DNA of 64,000 nucleotides, taken from Caulobacter sp. 17J80-11 (GTDB lineage: Bacteria > Pseudomonadota > Alphaproteobacteria > Caulobacterales > Caulobacteraceae). This document shows positions 61,055 through 64,000 of the stretch, one piece after another. Numbering within the stretch: position 1 is the first letter of the stretch; the number at the start of each line of letters is the position of its first letter. The stretch covers positions 1 through 64,000 of the forward strand of contig NZ_JACSJI010000010.1 of the NCBI RefSeq assembly GCF_014349105.1. The letters are read 5' to 3'. Position numbers and translations under genes: made by a program. The notes beneath the pieces were generated by a model. The model saw nothing but the letters and a program-made list of their open reading frames with translations. It was not told the origin of the DNA and searched no databases.

Positions 61055-62098
61055 ATGAACGCCATGGCCCCCACGCTGAAGCCCGAAGCGACCCGCATGT
61101 TCGCGGAAGCGGCCGAGGCGTCGCGCGTGGTCGCCGGCCAGCTGGCCGACGGCGCGGCCGCCCGGCTGGGCGCGCGCCTGCGCGAGCTGCAGCCCCGCGT
61201 GGTGGTCACCTGCGCGCGCGGATCGTCCGACCACGCGGCCACCTACGCCAAGTACCTGATCGAGACCCGCACCGGCGTGCCGACCGCCTCGGCCGCCCCG
61301 TCGATCGCCTCGGTCTACGCCGCCGAGCCCAAGCTGGACGGGGCGCTGTTCCTGGCCATCTCGCAATCGGGCAAGAGCCCCGACCTGCTGGCCGGGGCCG
61401 AGCAGGCCAAGAAGGCCGGCGCCTTCGTCGCCGCCCTGGTCAATGTCGAGGATTCGCCCCTGGCCGAGCTGGCCGACGCGGTCGTGCCGCTGAAGGCCGG
61501 GCCGGAGCTGAGCGTCGCGGCCACCAAGTCCTACATCGCTTCCCTGTCCGCCATCGCCGGCGTGGTCGCCGCCTGGGCCGGCGACGAAGCGCTGGAACAC
61601 GCCCTGACCGGACTGCCCGACGCGCTGGCCCGGGCCTGGGCGCTGGACTGGAGCCCGGCCGTGGGCCGCCTGGTGGACGCGCGCGACCTCTACGTGGTCG
61701 GGCGCGGGCTCGGCTTCGGCGTGGCTCAGGAAGCGGCGCTGAAGTTCAAGGAGACCTGCGGCCTGCACGCCGAGGCGTTCAGCGCCGCCGAGGTCAAGCA
61801 CGGGCCCATGGCGCTGGTGCAGCCGGGCTTCCCGGTGCTGGCCCTGGCCCAGGACGACGAGACCCGCGAGGGCGTCGCGGCGCTGGCCGCCGAGTTCGCC
61901 GCGCGCGGGGCCGAGGTGATCGCCGCCGGCGTCGAGGCGCCCGGCGCGCTGGTGCTGCCGACCGTCGCCGGCCACCCGGCGCTGGAGCCCCTGCTGCGCG
62001 TGCAGAGCTTCTACCGCATGGCCAACGCGCTTTCGGTGGCGCGCGGCTTCGATCCCGACCGGCCGCCGCACCTGGCCAAGGTGACCGAGACCTTCTGA
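61055..62098 (+). CDS. SIS-domain glucosamine-6-phosphate deaminase (NagB-II type)
   Basis: A 347-residue double-SIS protein related to the isomerase half of GlmS. Motifs are CARGSSDHAATYAKYLIE, AISQSGKSPDLLAG and VGRGLGFGVAQEAALKFKE. In bacteria lacking classical NagB, this family converts GlcN6P to Fru6P and ammonia. No classical nagB is visible in the window, which supports that role. Its stop overlaps nagA (TGATG). Confidence 0.92.
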   Translation: MNAMAPTLKPEATRMFAEAAEASRVVAGQLADGAAARLGARLRELQPRVVVTCARGSSDHAATYAKYLIETRTGVPTASAAPSIASVYAAEPKLDGALFLAISQSGKSPDLLAGAEQAKKAGAFVAALVNVEDSPLAELADAVVPLKAGPELSVAATKSYIASLSAIAGVVAAWAGDEALEHALTGLPDALARAWALDWSPAVGRLVDARDLYVVGRGLGFGVAQEAALKFKETCGLHAEAFSAAEVKHGPMALVQPGFPVLALAQDDETREGVAALAAEFAARGAEVIAAGVEAPGALVLPTVAGHPALEPLLRVQSFYRMANALSVARGFDPDRPPHLAKVTETF

Positions 62099-63270
62099 TG
62101 GCCTCAGCCCTCGTCAACGCGCGCGTGCTGACGCCCCAGGGCCTGGTCGACGGCTGCGCCGTGGTGCTGGAGGGCGAGCGGATCAGCGGCGTCGTGCCGA
62201 CCGCCGACCTGCCGGCCTCCGCGCCGCGTCGGGACCTGCGCGGCGCCCTGCTGGCCCCCGGCTTCATCGACGTTCAGGTCAACGGCGGCGGCGGGGCGCT
62301 GTTCAACGACGCGCCCACGGTCGACACCATCCGCACCATCGGCGCGGCCCACCGCCGGTTCGGCGCCACCGGCTTCCTGCCGACCCTGATCTCCGACGAC
62401 CTCGACAAGGTCGCCCAGGCGCTGGACGCGGTCGACGCCGCCATCGAGGCCGGCGTGCCCGGCGTCCTGGGCGTTCACCTGGAGGGTCCGTTCCTCAGCG
62501 CCCGGCGCCGGGGGACCCACGACGACAGCAAGTTCCGCGTGCTGGACGAGGCGGCCTGCGCGCTGATCGCCGCCCCCCGCCGCGGCAAGGTGATGATCAC
62601 GCTCGCGCCGGAAGCCGCCCCCGCGGCCCTGATCCGCCGGCTCGCCGACGCGGGCGTGATCGTCGCGCTCGGCCACACCGACGCCCGCTACGTCCAGGCC
62701 CGGGCGGCGCTCGACGCCGGCGCGCGCGGCTTCACCCACCTGTTCAACGCAATGTCCCAGCTGGGCAGCCGCGAACCCGGCGTGGTCGGGGCGGCGCTGG
62801 ACGACGAGGACAGCTTCTGCGGGATCATCGTGGACGGCCGCCACGTCGCCGCCGCCACCCTGCGCGTGGCCCTGAAGGCCAAGCGCCACGACCGCTTCAT
62901 GCTGGTCACCGACGCCATGCCCAGCGTCGGCGGGCCGAAGACCTTCCAGCTGCAGGGCCGCACCATCCGTGTGCGCGACGGGGTGTGCGTCGATCAGGCC
63001 GGCGTGCTGTCAGGGTCGGACCTGGACATGGCCTCGGCCGTGCGCAACGCCACAGCCATGCTGGGGCTGCCGCTGGAGGACGCGCTGCGCATGGCCGCGC
63101 GCACGCCGGCCGCCTTCCTGGGGCTGGAGCGCGACCTGGGCGAGATCGCATCGGGCCGCCGCGCCGACCTGGTGCTGCTGAACCCGGAGCTCGAGGTGAT
63201 CGACACCTGGATCGGCGGCCGCGCGGCGTCCGACACCGCCCCTGCAGAGGCGGCCCGCGTCCGTTCATGA
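62098..63270 (+). CDS. nagA: N-acetylglucosamine-6-phosphate deacetylase
   Basis: A 390-residue amidohydrolase removing acetate from GlcNAc6P. Metal ligands are seen in HLEGPFLS, GHTDARYVQ, HLFNAMSQ and VTDAMPSVG. It lies between the deaminase and zwf with overlaps on both sides (TGATG; ATGA), so all three are coupled with the GntR regulator. Confidence 0.96.
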   Translation: MASALVNARVLTPQGLVDGCAVVLEGERISGVVPTADLPASAPRRDLRGALLAPGFIDVQVNGGGGALFNDAPTVDTIRTIGAAHRRFGATGFLPTLISDDLDKVAQALDAVDAAIEAGVPGVLGVHLEGPFLSARRRGTHDDSKFRVLDEAACALIAAPRRGKVMITLAPEAAPAALIRRLADAGVIVALGHTDARYVQARAALDAGARGFTHLFNAMSQLGSREPGVVGAALDDEDSFCGIIVDGRHVAAATLRVALKAKRHDRFMLVTDAMPSVGGPKTFQLQGRTIRVRDGVCVDQAGVLSGSDLDMASAVRNATAMLGLPLEDALRMAARTPAAFLGLERDLGEIASGRRADLVLLNPELEVIDTWIGGRAASDTAPAEAARVRS

Positions 63271-64000
63271 GCCGCGCCGTCGTCCTGTTCGGCGCCACGG
63301 GCGATCTCGCCCTGCGCATGCTGTTTCCCTCGCTCTACAATCTCGAGGCGGACGGCCTGCTGCCGGACGATCTGAGCGTGCTGGCCTGCTCCAAGCCCGA
63401 GCTGTCGGAAGCCGCCTTCGCCGCCCAGGTCGAGGCGGCCGTGCGCCAGCGGGCGGACGGCCGGTTCTCTGAGGAGGCGTGGGACCGCCTGCGCCGGCGG
63501 CTGGGTTACTGCGCCGGCGACGCCACCGGGCCGGAGATGTACATCCGCCTCGCCGCACGCCTGGACGGCACGCGCGAGCGGATCTTCTACCTGTCGACCT
63601 CGCCCAGCCTCTACGGCCCGATCGCGCGCAACCTGGCCCGCGCCGGCCTGACCGGCGGGCGCAGCCGCATCGTGGTCGAGAAGCCGCTGGGCCGCGACCT
63701 GGCCTCCTGCCGCGAGACCAACGACGCCCTGGCCTCGGCCTTCAGCGAGGACCGGATCTTCCGGGTCGACCACTACCTCGGCAAGGAAGCCGTGCAGAAC
63801 CTGCTGGCGCTGCGCTTCGCCAACGCCCTGTTCGAGCCGCTCTGGAACAAGGTCTCGATCGACCACGTGCAGATCACCGTCTCGGAGACGGTCGGGGTCG
63901 AGGGCCGCTCCGCCTACTACGACGACTACGGCGCCGTGCGCGACATGGTGCAGAACCACCTGCTCCAGCTCTTGTGCCTGGTCGCCATGGAGCCGCCGTC
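63267..64000 (+). CDS. zwf: Glucose-6-phosphate 1-dehydrogenase (3' end outside window)
   Basis: The first 244 codons of G6PDH, which oxidises glucose 6-phosphate to 6-phosphogluconolactone with NADP. Rossmann motif VVLFGATGDLALRMLFP, EKPLGRD and the active-site FRVDHYLGKEAVQNLLALRF are present. The ATG overlaps the nagA stop (ATGA), so it seems to be translated with the GlcNAc operon, an unusual partner. The C-terminus is cut by the window end. Confidence 0.93.
   Translation, partial: MSRAVVLFGATGDLALRMLFPSLYNLEADGLLPDDLSVLACSKPELSEAAFAAQVEAAVRQRADGRFSEEAWDRLRRRLGYCAGDATGPEMYIRLAARLDGTRERIFYLSTSPSLYGPIARNLARAGLTGGRSRIVVEKPLGRDLASCRETNDALASAFSEDRIFRVDHYLGKEAVQNLLALRFANALFEPLWNKVSIDHVQITVSETVGVEGRSAYYDDYGAVRDMVQNHLLQLLCLVAMEPP

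Overview
The window is one contiguous stretch of a high-GC alphaproteobacterial chromosome, very probably Caulobacterales (Caulobacter/Phenylobacterium-like). The basis is the gene content and order (ptsP-lysC-ubiG, comF-grxC-nit-DUF1178, argJ-parvulin-secA, a Tad/Cpa pilus locus, a TonB-dependent GlcNAc locus), tightly packed genes with many ATGA/GTGA/TGATG start-stop overlaps, and dispersed hairpin repeats with GANTC-containing members. The species cannot be fixed from this sequence. I see no rRNA, tRNA, CRISPR array, insertion sequence or prophage. Most of the window is core chromosome.

Layout. 1-4732 (minus): a RodZ-like HTH membrane protein (cut by the window edge), the nitrogen-PTS enzyme I ptsP, and lysC. 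4839-9905: ubiG, then a minus-strand run of comF, grxC, a Nit-type amidase, DUF1178, a GNAT, a quinone oxidoreductase and a small unknown. 9904-13931: a methyltransferase on plus, facing parvulin PPIase-argJ-mutT-orphan Flp pilin on minus. 14133-23271: secA, two small exported unknowns, a Rieske oxygenase, an epimerase, a hydrolase, a GT4 glycosyltransferase and infC. 23520-27743: phosphomannomutase, kdsD and a small membrane protein (minus), then gpmA and a RibD-type deaminase (plus). 28052-36337: a pentapeptide-repeat protein facing an Hsp20 gene, two tandem exported methyltransferase-like proteins with a lysophospholipase-like hydrolase, an IMPase-family phosphatase, an XRE regulator, a PRC-barrel-like periplasmic protein and an aminotransferase.

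36422-46591 (minus) is a compact Tad/Flp pilus operon: Flp pilin, CpaB, CpaC secretin, a small lipoprotein, a TadG-like protein, two TadE-like pseudopilins, CpaE, CpaF, TadB, TadC and the prepilin peptidase CpaA. A strong hairpin separates pilin from cpaB. 46922-49361 holds an unknown gene and a secreted CAP-domain/RTX protein.

49424-64000 is an N-acetylglucosamine/chitin-oligomer utilisation locus built around a divergent control region. To the left are a TonB receptor, a GH20 hexosaminidase, an EIIA-HPr-EI fusion, a NagE permease with two IIB domains, and NagX. To the right are a GntR-family regulator, a SIS-type GlcN6P deaminase, NagA and the start of zwf. Two near-identical 17-bp sites in opposite orientation lie between the divergent genes and are very likely the regulator's operators.

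The points most worth a second look are: the paired exported methyltransferase-like proteins; the 85-residue protein with palindromic cysteine spacing; the inverted GlcNAc operator pair; a possible RNA thermometer in front of hsp20; two related hairpin-repeat families (one supplying a gene's stop codon) plus a third family; and the head-to-head comF/methyltransferase starts sharing one CATG. I found no gene cluster that I can confidently call a wholly new system.
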